A DNA stretch of 64,000 bases from DATAOG01 sp963753685. Its GTDB lineage: Bacteria; Pseudomonadota; Alphaproteobacteria; Geminicoccales; Geminicoccaceae. Made by a program: the position numbers and the translations under genes. The stretch covers positions 1 to 64,000 of the forward strand of contig CAVWDE010000018.1 of NCBI GenBank assembly GCA_963753685.1, read 5' to 3'. The stretch's first letter is position 1. Every line of letters begins with the position of its first letter. Below the pieces are notes generated by a model that worked only from the letters and a program-made list of their open reading frames with translations, searched no databases and was not told the origin of the DNA. Positions 52,197 through 64,000 of the stretch are shown here, one piece after another.

Positions 52197-54251
52197 GTGA
52201 CTGAGCAGCTCCTGGCGGTGGAGGACCTGCGCGTGCGCGTCGACGGCGCGGGCGGTCGGTCGCGGGAGGTCGTTCGTGGCGTCTCGTTCGCACTCGAGGC
52301 CAGCGAAGCCCTCGGCCTGGTCGGGGAATCGGGCTCCGGCAAGACGCTCACCGTCTCGGCCATCGCGCGGATCTTGCCGCGCGGGACGCAGGTCGCGGGC
52401 GGCGCCGTCAGGTTTCGCGGCGTCGACCTCCTGCGCCTCTCGCCACGCAGGCTGGCGGAGATCCGCGGCCGGGACATCAGCATCGTGTTCCAGGATTCGC
52501 TCTCCTGCCTCAATCCTCTGATGCGCATCGGCCGGCAGGTCGCCGAGCCTCTGCGCCTGCATCGCATGGCCGATCGCCGGCGCGCCGCGGAGCTCGCGGT
52601 CGACGGCCTGCGGCGGCTGGGCATCCCGGATGCGCAAGCGGCGATGCGCCGCCATCCCCATGAGTTTTCGGGCGGCATGAGACAGCGGGCGATGATCGCG
52701 ACGGCGCTCATTGCCTCGCCCGCCCTGGTGATCGCCGACGAGCCGACGACCGCGCTCGATGCCACCGTCCAGGCCCAGATCATCGACGTCTGGGCCCGCC
52801 TCAACAAGGAGATGGGGGTCGCCCTGATCCTGGTCAGCCACGACCTCGCGGTGGTCAACGAGGTCTGCGATACGCTCGCGGTCATGTACGCCGGACGGAT
52901 CGTCGAGATGGGCCCGGCGCAGGTCCTGATCGAACGGCCCAGGCATCCGTACACGCAGGCGCTCCTGGAATCGATGCCGTCCGCCTCGACCCGGCGGCAG
53001 GACCGGCTGAAGGCCATTCCCGGCGAGCCGCCGTCGTCCGAGGCGATCCCGGCGGGCTGTCCGTTCCATCCCCGTTGCCGCTACGCGCAGGACGTCTGCC
53101 GCTCGCAGGAGCCAAAGCTCCTGGACGTTCAGGGCGCAAAGGTCGCGTGCTGGGTCGCGCAGCAAACCACGGTGGCGCTCTGGCCGGTCGGCGTGCCAGC
53201 CTCGGCCGGCGCCGCGCCGGTCGCCGTTGCGACCCCGCCGGCGCGCGCGGCGATGCCAGCCGACGCCGAGCAGATCCTGGCCCTCGATCGGATCACCCGG
53301 CACCACCTGCTGCCAAGCCTTTGGCCCTTCATGCCGCCGATCGAGGTCCACGCGCTCGACGAGGTGTCGCTGTCGCTCCGACGCGGCGAGACGCTGGGCA
53401 TCGCCGGCGAGTCCGGCTGCGGCAAGTCCACGCTTGCCAAATGCGTCCTGCGCCTGATCGACGTCGATCGCGGCCGCATCGTCTTTCGCGGCCAGGACAT
53501 CACGCGGACCCAGGGCGAAGAGCTGCGCCAGCTGCGCCGCTACATGCAGCCGGTGTTTCAAGATCCCTACGGTTCCCTCAATCCCCGTGCACGGGTCAAG
53601 GACATCGTCGCGGAGCCCCTGGTCGCGCACGGGGCTGGCGCCAGCCAGACCGCCAGGCGCGTGATCGAGGTGCTCGAGCTGGTCGGGCTCGGCGCCGACC
53701 TTGCGGGCCACCTGCCGCATCAGCTTTCCGGGGGCCAGCGTCAGCGCGCCGGCATTGCGCGCGCGATCGCGCTCAATCCGGAGCTGATCGTCGCCGACGA
53801 GCCGATCTCGGCGCTCGACGTCTCGATCCAGGCGCAGATCCTCAACCTGTTTCGGGACTTGCAACGACAATTTGCGCTGACGCTCATCTTCATCAGCCAT
53901 GACCTCAGGGTCGTGCGCTATGTCAGCACCAACATCGCGGTCATGTTCCTCGGGCAGATCGTGGAATATGGCCCAGGTGACCTGATCTGCCAGGAGCCCG
54001 CGCACCCCTACACCGCGGCCTTGCTGTCCTCGGTCCCGGACATGGCCGAGCGCTCTTCCGAGCGCCGGATCATCCTGCGCGGCGAACCGCCGTCGCCAAG
54101 CTCGCCGCCCTCCGGCTGCCGGTTCCGCACCCGATGCCCGCGCGCCCAGGCGCTGTGCGCGGAAACCATGCCGCAGCTGCGGCGGCTGCCCGACGGCCGT
54201 CACGTGGCCTGCCATTTTCCCCTGCAGCCGGCGCGACCAGAGAGTGCATGA
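52197..54251 (+). CDS. Fused double ATPase of a peptide ABC transporter (DppD-DppF fusion)
   Basis: This protein of about 684 residues carries both ATPases of an Opp/Dpp importer in one chain. Domain one has LVGESGSGKTLTVSAIARIL, the signature FSGGMRQRAMIA and VIADEPTTALD, plus the oligopeptide C-terminal cysteine motif (CPFHPRCRYAQDVC). Domain two has IAGESGCGKSTLAKCVLRLI, LSGGQRQRAGIARA, VADEPISALDVSIQAQI and a second cysteine motif (CRFRTRCPRAQALC). GTG at 52197 is chosen on family start. The stop overlaps the next gene (ATGA). Confidence 0.92.
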   Translation: MTEQLLAVEDLRVRVDGAGGRSREVVRGVSFALEASEALGLVGESGSGKTLTVSAIARILPRGTQVAGGAVRFRGVDLLRLSPRRLAEIRGRDISIVFQDSLSCLNPLMRIGRQVAEPLRLHRMADRRRAAELAVDGLRRLGIPDAQAAMRRHPHEFSGGMRQRAMIATALIASPALVIADEPTTALDATVQAQIIDVWARLNKEMGVALILVSHDLAVVNEVCDTLAVMYAGRIVEMGPAQVLIERPRHPYTQALLESMPSASTRRQDRLKAIPGEPPSSEAIPAGCPFHPRCRYAQDVCRSQEPKLLDVQGAKVACWVAQQTTVALWPVGVPASAGAAPVAVATPPARAAMPADAEQILALDRITRHHLLPSLWPFMPPIEVHALDEVSLSLRRGETLGIAGESGCGKSTLAKCVLRLIDVDRGRIVFRGQDITRTQGEELRQLRRYMQPVFQDPYGSLNPRARVKDIVAEPLVAHGAGASQTARRVIEVLELVGLGADLAGHLPHQLSGGQRQRAGIARAIALNPELIVADEPISALDVSIQAQILNLFRDLQRQFALTLIFISHDLRVVRYVSTNIAVMFLGQIVEYGPGDLICQEPAHPYTAALLSSVPDMAERSSERRIILRGEPPSPSSPPSGCRFRTRCPRAQALCAETMPQLRRLPDGRHVACHFPLQPARPESA

Positions 54252-55141
54252 TGAGCTTGGGAACGATCACCGCCGAACTCCTGGACGACGCCCGCGCCAC
54301 GATCGGCGAAGGGCCGGTCTGGGACGACCGGTCACAGCGCCTGCTCTGGGTGGACGTCGCTGCGGGCGTGGTTCATTGGCTCGACCCGACCACCGGACAC
54401 CGTGCGCGCCTGGAGATCGGCCAGCCCGTCGGTGCCGTGGGCTTGGGTGCGGATGGCGGCCTGGTCGCGGCCGTGAGGGACGGGTTCGCCTTCTTCGCGC
54501 CCGACAGCGCCACGATGAGCCGGCTGCTACCGGTCGAGCGAGCGCTGACCGGGAACCGGATGAATGATGGCAAATGCGACAGCAGAGGTCGGTTCTGGGC
54601 CGGGACCATGGCGATCGACCATACCCCGAACGCGGGCACGCTGTACCGGCTGACAACGGCGAGCGGGCACGCCACCGTCTCGGCGATCTTCTCCGGGATC
54701 ACGGTCGCGAACGGCCTCGACTGGAGCCCTGACAACCGGCTCATGTACTATATCGACAGCCCGACCCAGCGGATCGACGTCTTCGACTTCGACGAGGAGA
54801 GCGGCGCGCTCGCCAACCGGCGGGTGTTTGTCGAGATCCCCGCTGCCGATGGCCTGCCGGATGGCATGACGGTCGACGCCGAAGGCCACGTCTGGGTCGC
54901 CTTGTTCCGCGGCGCCAGGGTGCGGCGCTACCGGCCCGATGGTGCGATCGACCTCGAAGTGAAGGTCCCGGTCACGCTGGTCACCAGTTGCGCATTCGGC
55001 GGGCCGCGCTGCGAGGATCTCTACATCACGACGGCGCGCCACCGTCTCACCCCGGAACAGGCGGCCGAGCAGACGACGGCGGGCGGCGTCTTCGTCTGCC
55101 GGCCGGGTCCGGCCGGAAGGCTGCCGTTCCGCTTCGGATAA
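54248..55141 (+). CDS. SMP-30/gluconolactonase-family protein
   Basis: This beta-propeller lactonase of about 297 residues has ATIGEGPVWDDRSQRLLWVD with the metal glutamate, GNRMNDGKCDSRGRFWAGTM with a metal asparagine, and TVANGLDWSPDNRLMYYIDS with the catalytic aspartate. It hydrolyses sugar lactones. The ATG at 54248 overlaps the transporter's ATPase gene (a second ATG follows at 54251), so it belongs to the same operon and hints that the imported substrate may include a sugar acid or lactone. Confidence 0.9.
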   Translation: MMSLGTITAELLDDARATIGEGPVWDDRSQRLLWVDVAAGVVHWLDPTTGHRARLEIGQPVGAVGLGADGGLVAAVRDGFAFFAPDSATMSRLLPVERALTGNRMNDGKCDSRGRFWAGTMAIDHTPNAGTLYRLTTASGHATVSAIFSGITVANGLDWSPDNRLMYYIDSPTQRIDVFDFDEESGALANRRVFVEIPAADGLPDGMTVDAEGHVWVALFRGARVRRYRPDGAIDLEVKVPVTLVTSCAFGGPRCEDLYITTARHRLTPEQAAEQTTAGGVFVCRPGPAGRLPFRFG

Positions 55142-55220
55142 GACTTGGCGGCGCTTCGATCCGCCATGCAGGCATCGACCACGAAACCCCGTGCGAGAGC
55201 GAAAGGGAGGACTTGAGCGA

Positions 55221-56000
55221 ATGACGGAGGGCACTGGAGCCGGACGGCTGGCCGGAGAGATTGCGATCGTCACCGGCGGCGGCCAGGGGATCGGCAAAGC
55301 GATCGCGCGGCGGTTGTCGGGCGAGGGCGCCGCGGTCGCGATCCTCGACCTCAACGCCGAGACCGGACAGGCCGTCGCCGCGGAGCTCGGCGCTGCCGGC
55401 TCGCGCGCGCTCTTCGTCCCGTGTGATGTGAGGAAGCGACCGGAGGTCAAAGCCGCGGTCGACCGCGTCGCGCAGACCTTCGGCGGCATCACCATCCTGG
55501 TCAACAACGCCGGCATCGGCAGGCGCGCGCCGTTCCTGGAGCTGAGCGACGAGACCTGGAACGCGGTGCTCGAGGTGAACCTGACCGGCGCCTTCATCGT
55601 CGCCCAGGAAGTCTGCCGGCACATGGTGCTGGCCGGGCGCGGCAGCGTGGTCAATCTGTGCTCCGCCGCGGCCCATATGGCGCACAGCGAGCAGGCGGTC
55701 TATTCGGTGAGCAAGGCGGGGCTGGAGGCGCTGACGCGCGTGATGGCGTTCGAGCTCGCGCCCGCCGGGGTGCGGGTGAACGCGGTTGCCCCGGGCACGA
55801 TCGCGACCGAGTTCCTGGCCGGAATGCTGACGCCCGCCGCCCGGACGGCGCGCGAGCAGCGCATACCTTTCGGACGACTGGGCACACCGGAAGAAGTCGC
55901 CGACGTGATTGCTTTTCTCGTGTCAAACGATGCCAGCTACATGACCGGCAGCTCGATTCCCATCGATGGCGGATTGTTGTTTGCCGGGATCAGAACTTAA
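55221..56000 (+). CDS. Short-chain dehydrogenase/reductase
   Basis: This classical SDR of 259 residues has TGGGQGIGKAIARRLSGEGA, the NNAG motif in ITILVNNAGIGRRAPFLELS, and the catalytic YSVSKAGLEALTRVM. It ends ASYMTGSSIPIDGGL, like 3-oxoacyl or sugar dehydrogenases. GGAGG precedes the ATG at 55221. It is the last gene of the importer operon; the gap before it is 79 bases. It probably works with the SMP-30 protein in sugar-acid catabolism. Confidence 0.9.
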   Translation: MTEGTGAGRLAGEIAIVTGGGQGIGKAIARRLSGEGAAVAILDLNAETGQAVAAELGAAGSRALFVPCDVRKRPEVKAAVDRVAQTFGGITILVNNAGIGRRAPFLELSDETWNAVLEVNLTGAFIVAQEVCRHMVLAGRGSVVNLCSAAAHMAHSEQAVYSVSKAGLEALTRVMAFELAPAGVRVNAVAPGTIATEFLAGMLTPAARTAREQRIPFGRLGTPEEVADVIAFLVSNDASYMTGSSIPIDGGLLFAGIRT

Positions 56001-56035
56001 AGCAAGACGTGCACAGCATGACTGCGGCCGGTCGC

Positions 56036-59669
<3,634 letters not shown>

Positions 59670-59823
59670 GGTCATCCGCTCCTGTTGCCGCGCGTGGTGC
59701 GCGGGCGCGGTTATAGCCGAAATCACTAACCAATCCTAAGTCGGCGAAGCGGGTTCGATGCGCCCGCCGGACCCGGTTCCGGTCAAGGTCCTTGCTGCCC
59801 TCCGCCGGGCGGTCTAGATCACC

Positions 59824-60739
59824 ATGGTAGGCGGTGAAGCGGACAGACGAGATCGGGCGTTGGCCATCTGGGGCAAGATTCTCGGCGGTGCGGCCGGGCT
59901 CGCCATCGGTGGCCCGATCGGGGCGGTGATCGGCGCGGTCGCCGGTCATGCCTACGACCGCTACCGCGAGGAGGAGAGCCGCGAGCGTCTGGCGCCGCCG
60001 GGCCGGCATCGGGATCGGAATCCCTGGTCCACCGCCCAGCCGCGGCACGCGCCGCCGCCGAACCGGCGCCGCGGACGGGTCGTCGGATCCCTGGGCCGAG
60101 CCGCCGCCGGTGTTCGCCGATCCGACCGAGACCCGCCGGATCGCGTTCGCGACCGCGGTCATCGTGCTCGGCGCCAAGCTCGCCAAGGTCGACGGCGTGG
60201 TCACCCGCGACGAGATCCAGGCCTTCAAGCGGGTGTTCCGGATCGACGACGGCGAGGTCGGCGACGTCGCCCGGATCTACAACCAGGCCAAGACCTCGGC
60301 GCGCGGCTTCGAGCCCTACGCGCGCCAGATCTCGGCCCTGTTCGGCGCCGATCCGTTCCTGCTCGAGGAGCTGCTGGTCGGCCTGTTCGAGGTCGCGCGG
60401 GCCGATGGCGAAATCAACCCGGCGGAGGTCGATTTCCTGCGCCGGGTGGCGGCGATCTTCGGCTTCAACGTCGGCTCCTTCGAGCAGATCCGGGCGCGCT
60501 TCTCGGCGACCGCGCGCAACCTGTCCGGCGCCGACGACGCCTACGCCGTGCTCGGGCTGACCCGGGGCGCTTCCGACGACGAGATCAAGCGCACCTACCA
60601 CCAGCTGGTCCGCGAGCATCATCCCGACCGCCTGGTCGCCAAGGGCATGCCCGAGGAGTTCGTCGAACGCGCCAACAAGACCCTGGCCGCGATCAACGCC
60701 GCCTACGATCGGATCGAGAAGGAGCGCAACCTGAGGTGA
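59824..60739 (+). CDS. DjlA-like protein (membrane N-terminus, TerB-like domain, DnaJ domain), frameshifted
   Basis: The N-terminus, in one frame, reads LAIWGKILGGAAGLAIGGPI then GAVIGAVAGHAYDRYRE, the glycine-rich membrane segment of DjlA. The rest is in the next frame from roughly 60000: a TerB-like helical domain (FATAVIVLGAKLAKVDGVVT, LLVGLFEVARADGEINPAEV) and a C-terminal J-domain (DAYAVLGLTRGASDDEIKRT, then VREHHPDRL with the HPD motif). A one-base shift lies somewhere in 59980-60080, in a low-complexity stretch that prevents exact placing. The stop overlaps the next start (TGATG). It is a DnaK co-chaperone. Confidence 0.82.
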
Positions 60740-61905
60740 TGAAGATCCGCAAGGTCGGCGCTGACGGGCTGCACGTGCCGATCCCCGAGGCCAAGCAGCA
60801 CACGACCGACTTCGGCCGCATCCGGGCGTTCGATTCGACCCTGGTCCGGGTCGAGACCGAGGGTGGCCTGGTCGGCTTCGGCGAGGCCAAGGCCGCGGTC
60901 GGCAGCGTCGGCAACAGCACGGCCCTGGTCGCCTGCATCGAGCAGGAGCTGGCGCCCTTGCTGGTCGGCGAGGACGCCCGCGACATCTCGCGCCTGTGGG
61001 ACGTGATGTACAACGGCTCGCGCGCCCATTTCGCGATCGCCCGCGGCCACGCCTTCCCGGTGCTCGGCCGGCGCGGCCTGACCATCGGCGCGCTGGCCGG
61101 CATCGACATGGCGCTCTGGGACCTGCTCGGCAAATCGCTGGGCCAGCCGGTCTGGCGTCTGCTCGGCGGGAGGCGGCAGGCGCGCATGCCGGCCTACGCG
61201 TCCGGCGGCTGGGCGCCGGTCGAGCGGATCGTGGCGGAATTGCAGGGGTTCCTCGATCGCGGCGACTTCAAGGCCGTGAAGATGCGGGTCGGCGCCGGCG
61301 ACGGCACGCTCGACCACTCGATCCGCCGCGTCCGGGCCGCGCGCGAGGGGCTGGGCGACGACGTCGACATCATGTGCGACGCCCATGGCACCTGGACGGT
61401 CGCCGAGGCCAAGCGCTTCTGCCGGGCGGTTGCCGAGTGCAACATCGGCTGGCTGGAGGAGCCGGTCTGCGCCGACGACAAGCGCGGCCAGGCCGAGATC
61501 CGGGCGATGACCGACATCCCGATCGCGAGCGGCGAGTCCGAATTCACCCGCTTCGACTTTCGCGACCTGATCGAGCTGCGCGCGGTCGACATCCTGCAGC
61601 CCGACCTCTCGATCGCGGGCGGCATCACCGAGGCCATGCGCATCGAGGCGCTGGCGGCCGCCCATCAGCTCCGCTTCGCGCCCCATCTCTGGGGCGGGGC
61701 CCTGACCTTCGCCTCGGGCCTGCACGTCGCCGCGGTCGCCTCCAGCGGCTTCATCCTGGAATATTCGCTCGGCGCCAACCCGATGCTGCACGAGCTGGCG
61801 ATCGAGGATTTCCCGGTCATCGAGGGCCAGATCGAGATCCCCGACCGGCCCGGCCTGGGCGTCACGATCGACGAAGCTTTCGTCGAGCGCTACCGCTTAC
61901 GCTGA
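60739..61905 (+). CDS. Mandelate racemase/muconate lactonizing-type enolase-superfamily enzyme
   Basis: This enolase-superfamily protein of 388 residues has the K-x-x-K-type base in DFKAVKMRVGAGDG, three metal ligands (D in MCDAHGTWTVAEAKRF, E in GWLEEPVCADDKRG, E in IASGESEFTRFDF) and the C-terminal base histidine in FAPHLWGGALTFASGL. It likely dehydrates or isomerises a sugar acid. The ATG overlaps the DjlA stop (TGATG), which is an odd pairing for a catabolic enzyme and may only reflect compact packing. Confidence 0.92.
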   Translation: MKIRKVGADGLHVPIPEAKQHTTDFGRIRAFDSTLVRVETEGGLVGFGEAKAAVGSVGNSTALVACIEQELAPLLVGEDARDISRLWDVMYNGSRAHFAIARGHAFPVLGRRGLTIGALAGIDMALWDLLGKSLGQPVWRLLGGRRQARMPAYASGGWAPVERIVAELQGFLDRGDFKAVKMRVGAGDGTLDHSIRRVRAAREGLGDDVDIMCDAHGTWTVAEAKRFCRAVAECNIGWLEEPVCADDKRGQAEIRAMTDIPIASGESEFTRFDFRDLIELRAVDILQPDLSIAGGITEAMRIEALAAAHQLRFAPHLWGGALTFASGLHVAAVASSGFILEYSLGANPMLHELAIEDFPVIEGQIEIPDRPGLGVTIDEAFVERYRLR

Positions 61906-61929
61906 CGACGTGCAGGTCGCGGCGCGACC

Positions 61930-63075
61930 TCAGCGAACCCCGAGCTGCTCCGAGGCCATCTTGGTGCCCTCGACGCGCGCCTTGATCTTCTGGAACGCGA
62001 TGTCGCGCGCCGTGTCCGGCGAGCCGTGCTTCGGCTTGACGTCGATGCTGAACGGCGAAAAGCCGCAGTCATCGGTCGAGCCGAGGCGCTCCTTGGGGAT
62101 GGACTTGGCCGCGAGCACCAGATCGTCGCACACCTCCTGCGCGCTCTCGACCCGGGGGTTCTGCGGGTTGATCACGCCGATGAAGCAGACCTGCGGCACC
62201 CCGTTGGCGTCCCCACGGCTGTGCTGTCCGATCAATTTGTAGACTCGCTCCTTGTCCGGTTCGCTCGCGAGCTGCATCAGGAAGTAGCCGGCGTTCATCT
62301 TGAACATGCTGGGCAGCAGCTCGGCGTAGTCGACATCGGCGCTGTGGGTCGCATCGCAGTCGCCGCCGGGGCAGGTGTGGATGCCGATATTCTTGCGCTC
62401 CGTGGCCGTGAAGCGGTCGAGGACGCGGTTGTTGAGCTCGATGAACTGACCGAGCATGCCGCGCCCGGTCCAGGGATTGCGGGGATCTTTGCGGCAGGCG
62501 AGCCGCCCCTCGGTGAAGTCGATCGAGACGCGGGCGGCCCCGGTCGCAAAGCACTTGCGGATGTCCTGCTCGCACTCGTCGCAGAGATCGGCCAGGAACT
62601 GCTCGCGCGAGTAGCCCGGCACACTGCCGTCGAGGGGGTAGAGCAGGGCCAGCATCGAGGGCGCGATCACCGCCTGCTTCATCGGCTTGGTCGCCATCTT
62701 GATCGACTTGGCGAGATAGTCGGCGGCATAGGTCTTGTACTTGAACGGCCCGCCGGTCAGGCGCGGCAGCTGGCGATGGTGGCCGTCGGTGAAGATCGCG
62801 AAGTACTGGCCGTCGGCCGCGAGGTTGGGCGCGAGGCCGGTGCCCGCGAGGGTGTCGGCCAGCGGATAGGTGGCGAAGCTGGACGCCCGCTGCTCGCCGT
62901 CCGAGACGATCGGCGAGCCGGTCGCCTCCATGCGCTTGATCGAATCGAGGCAGGCGGCATCCTGCTCGGCGACCAGTTGCGCGTGCGTGATCTTGCCGGC
63001 ATCATAGGCCGCAAACGCCGCCTGCAGCTTGGCTGGACGCGGCAGCGAGCCGACGGGCTCGGTCGGAATCGGCAT
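61930..63075 (-). CDS. Cobalamin-independent methionine synthase-like protein (MetE C-terminal fold)
   Basis: This protein of 381 residues has the MetE C-terminal (UROD-like) fold without the MetE N-terminal half. Visible features are PTEPVGSLPRPAKLQAAFAA, SDGEQRASSFATYP, ARVSIDFTEGRLACRKDP, and NIGIHTCPGGDCDATHSADV, where the zinc ligands His and Cys are expected. Ending: LGSTDDCGFSPFSIDVKPKH. Such short proteins may demethylate other methylated substrates. The ATG at 63075 has GGGAG upstream, and the longer frame adds an unlikely tail. Confidence 0.85.
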   Translation of the reverse strand: MPIPTEPVGSLPRPAKLQAAFAAYDAGKITHAQLVAEQDAACLDSIKRMEATGSPIVSDGEQRASSFATYPLADTLAGTGLAPNLAADGQYFAIFTDGHHRQLPRLTGGPFKYKTYAADYLAKSIKMATKPMKQAVIAPSMLALLYPLDGSVPGYSREQFLADLCDECEQDIRKCFATGAARVSIDFTEGRLACRKDPRNPWTGRGMLGQFIELNNRVLDRFTATERKNIGIHTCPGGDCDATHSADVDYAELLPSMFKMNAGYFLMQLASEPDKERVYKLIGQHSRGDANGVPQVCFIGVINPQNPRVESAQEVCDDLVLAAKSIPKERLGSTDDCGFSPFSIDVKPKHGSPDTARDIAFQKIKARVEGTKMASEQLGVR

Positions 63076-63257
63076 GGTCGCAGTCTCCCAGGAGTTTGGC
63101 CGCAATGGGCCGGTTGAGATTTTTCTTGGTGGTTAATCTGGCGTAAACGCTCAGCCGGGACAATCGTTCCATCTCAAAATCCGCGATGGCCGGTCCGGGG
63201 CGACCGGCACCGTCGCCGCCGTCCGTCAACCCGAAAGTCTTTGGGAGCGAGCCGCGC

Positions 63258-63386
63258 TCAGTCCTCGCCGAATTCGATCTCGTCCATGTCGTCGTCGGAG
63301 AAGCCGAAGTGGTGGCCGATCTCGTGGATCAGGGTGTTGCGGACGATGTCCGCGAGCGGCTCCTCGGTCTCGCACCCGTAGTCATG
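63258..63386 (-). pseudogene. 3' relic of a zincin-like metallopeptidase gene
   Basis: The last 42 codons before the stop read HDYGCETEEPLADIVRNTLI, then HEIGHHFGFSDDDMDE, an HExxHxxG zinc-protease core, and end IEFGED. This is the C-terminus of the small zincin-like protease family (about 120 residues in intact members). Upstream sequence loses the family pattern and has no plausible start with a ribosome site, so only the 3' third remains. Confidence 0.65.
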
Positions 63387-63466
63387 TTGGGCTCCTGGCG
63401 CGGCCCATCGAGCCCGAGGTCTGCCCGGCCCGCGGCGCTCAGATTCTTGGGGTGGTCGCGGCTAGA

Positions 63467-63784
63467 TCAGCCCTGGGCCTGCCGGCGCCGGGGAACGATC
63501 TCGACGACCACGCTGACCTCGGGGTCGAGCCGGTTCAGGATGCGCACCAGCCGGTCGATGGTGAAGCGGTCAAGATCGCAGCAGCGGATCCGGGAGATGT
63601 CGCCCTCGTCGACTCCCGCCATCTTGGCGGCGGCGGCGTTGGTCAAGCCCTGCGCCCGCTGCGCGCGCAGGATCGCGGCGCTGAGATTGGCTTTCAGCAG
63701 CTCGGTGTCGGCATCGGGCAGACCGGCGTCCCGGAACACGTTGCCGCTGCCCTTCGTGATCGCGAAGTCATCGTCATCGGTCAT
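63467..63784 (-). CDS. HigA-like XRE-family antitoxin
   Basis: This protein of 105 residues has an XRE helix-turn-helix: LLKANLSAAILRAQRAQGLT, NAAAAKMAGVDEGDISRIRC, then FTIDRLVRILNRLDPEVSVV. Stand-alone proteins of this pattern are the antitoxins of HigBA-type modules in which the toxin precedes. Its start overlaps the toxin-gene stop by 4 bases (ATGA). It likely neutralises the toxin and represses the operon. Confidence 0.85.
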   Translation of the reverse strand: MTDDDDFAITKGSGNVFRDAGLPDADTELLKANLSAAILRAQRAQGLTNAAAAKMAGVDEGDISRIRCCDLDRFTIDRLVRILNRLDPEVSVVVEIVPRRRQAQG

Positions 63785-64000
63785 CGCAGTTGCTCTCTCA
63801 CCCGCTTCAACCGTTCCCTGATCAGGTCCATGTCCTGGCGCGGGGTCTTGATCCCTGATTTCGACTTCTTCTGAAAGGCATGCAAGACGTAGAGATCAGG
63901 TCCAAGCAGAACGGCGTAGACGACACGATACGCATCGGTCCGATAGCGCAAGGCGATCTCGAACACACCGGCACCGAGGGCTTTCATAGGCTGGCGATAG
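63781..64000 (-). CDS. HigB/Gp49-like toxin (RelE superfamily), cut by the window edge
   Basis: The last 72 codons are inside the window. They read PMKALGAGVFEIALRYRTDA, then YRVVYAVLLGPDLYVLHAFQ and KKSKSGIKTPRQDMDLIRER, the C-terminal half of phage Gp49-like/HigB RelE toxins. The internal ATG at 63987 is not the start: family members have about 35 more residues before this point, and the frame stays open to the edge. It cleaves mRNA on ribosomes in characterised family members. Confidence 0.85.
   Translation of the reverse strand, partial: YRQPMKALGAGVFEIALRYRTDAYRVVYAVLLGPDLYVLHAFQKKSKSGIKTPRQDMDLIRERLKRVREQLR

Overview
The window is about 64 kb of very GC-rich DNA with dense, often overlapping genes. 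Signs point to an alphaproteobacterium, probably a soil or host-associated member of the Rhodospirillales/Geminicoccales type: many ABC uptake systems for peptides and sugars, a DUF1194 protein, a periplasmic glucan protein with a Tat signal, a RibA carrying a degenerate RibB-like domain, and a fused hydantoinase/oxoprolinase. The taxonomic guess is inference from gene families and base composition only. I saw no rRNA, tRNA, CRISPR array, transposase or replication origin.

Layout. 1-5.1 kb: a ribose-type sugar ABC importer (ATPase, permease, binding protein) followed by an LVIVD-repeat protein. 5.1-10.1 kb: a tandem duplication of a unit made of a peptide-binding protein and an alanyl-tRNA editing gene; one editing gene is reduced to its last 27 codons and a DUF4160/DUF2442 pair sits at the junction. 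10.1-16.3 kb: a compact two-armed cluster. The leftward arm is CDP-alcohol phosphatidyltransferase, RibA and AlaX. The rightward arm is a RibD-type reductase, zinc-type dehydrogenase, divergent 6-pyruvoyl-tetrahydropterin synthase, glycosyltransferase and methyltransferase, with start/stop overlaps at most junctions. I read it as a pathway for a glycosylated, methylated and possibly lipid-linked pteridine or pyrimidine made from GTP. It is the best candidate for an undescribed system here. 16.3-28.9 kb: an omega-aminotransferase, SDR enzymes, a Wzx-type flippase with a glycosyltransferase, pdxH, an HpcH/HpaI aldolase, a FAD oxidase with a DUF1194 protein, opgD and two DUF4399 proteins. 29-34.5 kb: surface-glycan modification genes, including two fusion proteins and an FkbM remnant. 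34.6-46.3 kb: a caspase-like/SH3/sulfatase-modifying-factor fusion, FAD enzymes, a membrane-anchored HNH nuclease, amidohydrolase, hydrolases, and toxin-antitoxin genes. 46.4-56 kb: an HTH/binding-protein regulator, then a GntR regulator with a clear palindromic operator leading into a peptide ABC importer (binding protein, two permeases, fused double ATPase), an SMP-30 lactonase and an SDR. 56-64 kb: a fused oxoprolinase, a DjlA-like protein, an enolase-superfamily enzyme, a MetE-like enzyme and a HigBA-type pair running off the right edge.

A recurring feature is single-base frameshifts: at about 2.70, 14.02, 28.45, 38.40, 45.55, 45.84, 58.50 and 60.0 kb. Several fall in runs of two or three identical bases. 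They could be real decay or residual sequencing errors. Removing or restoring one base repairs the reading frame in each case I could place, so I list those genes as full-length with the lesion noted. The VOC, FkbM, AlaX-tail, YceI-like and zincin fragments are listed as pseudogenes.
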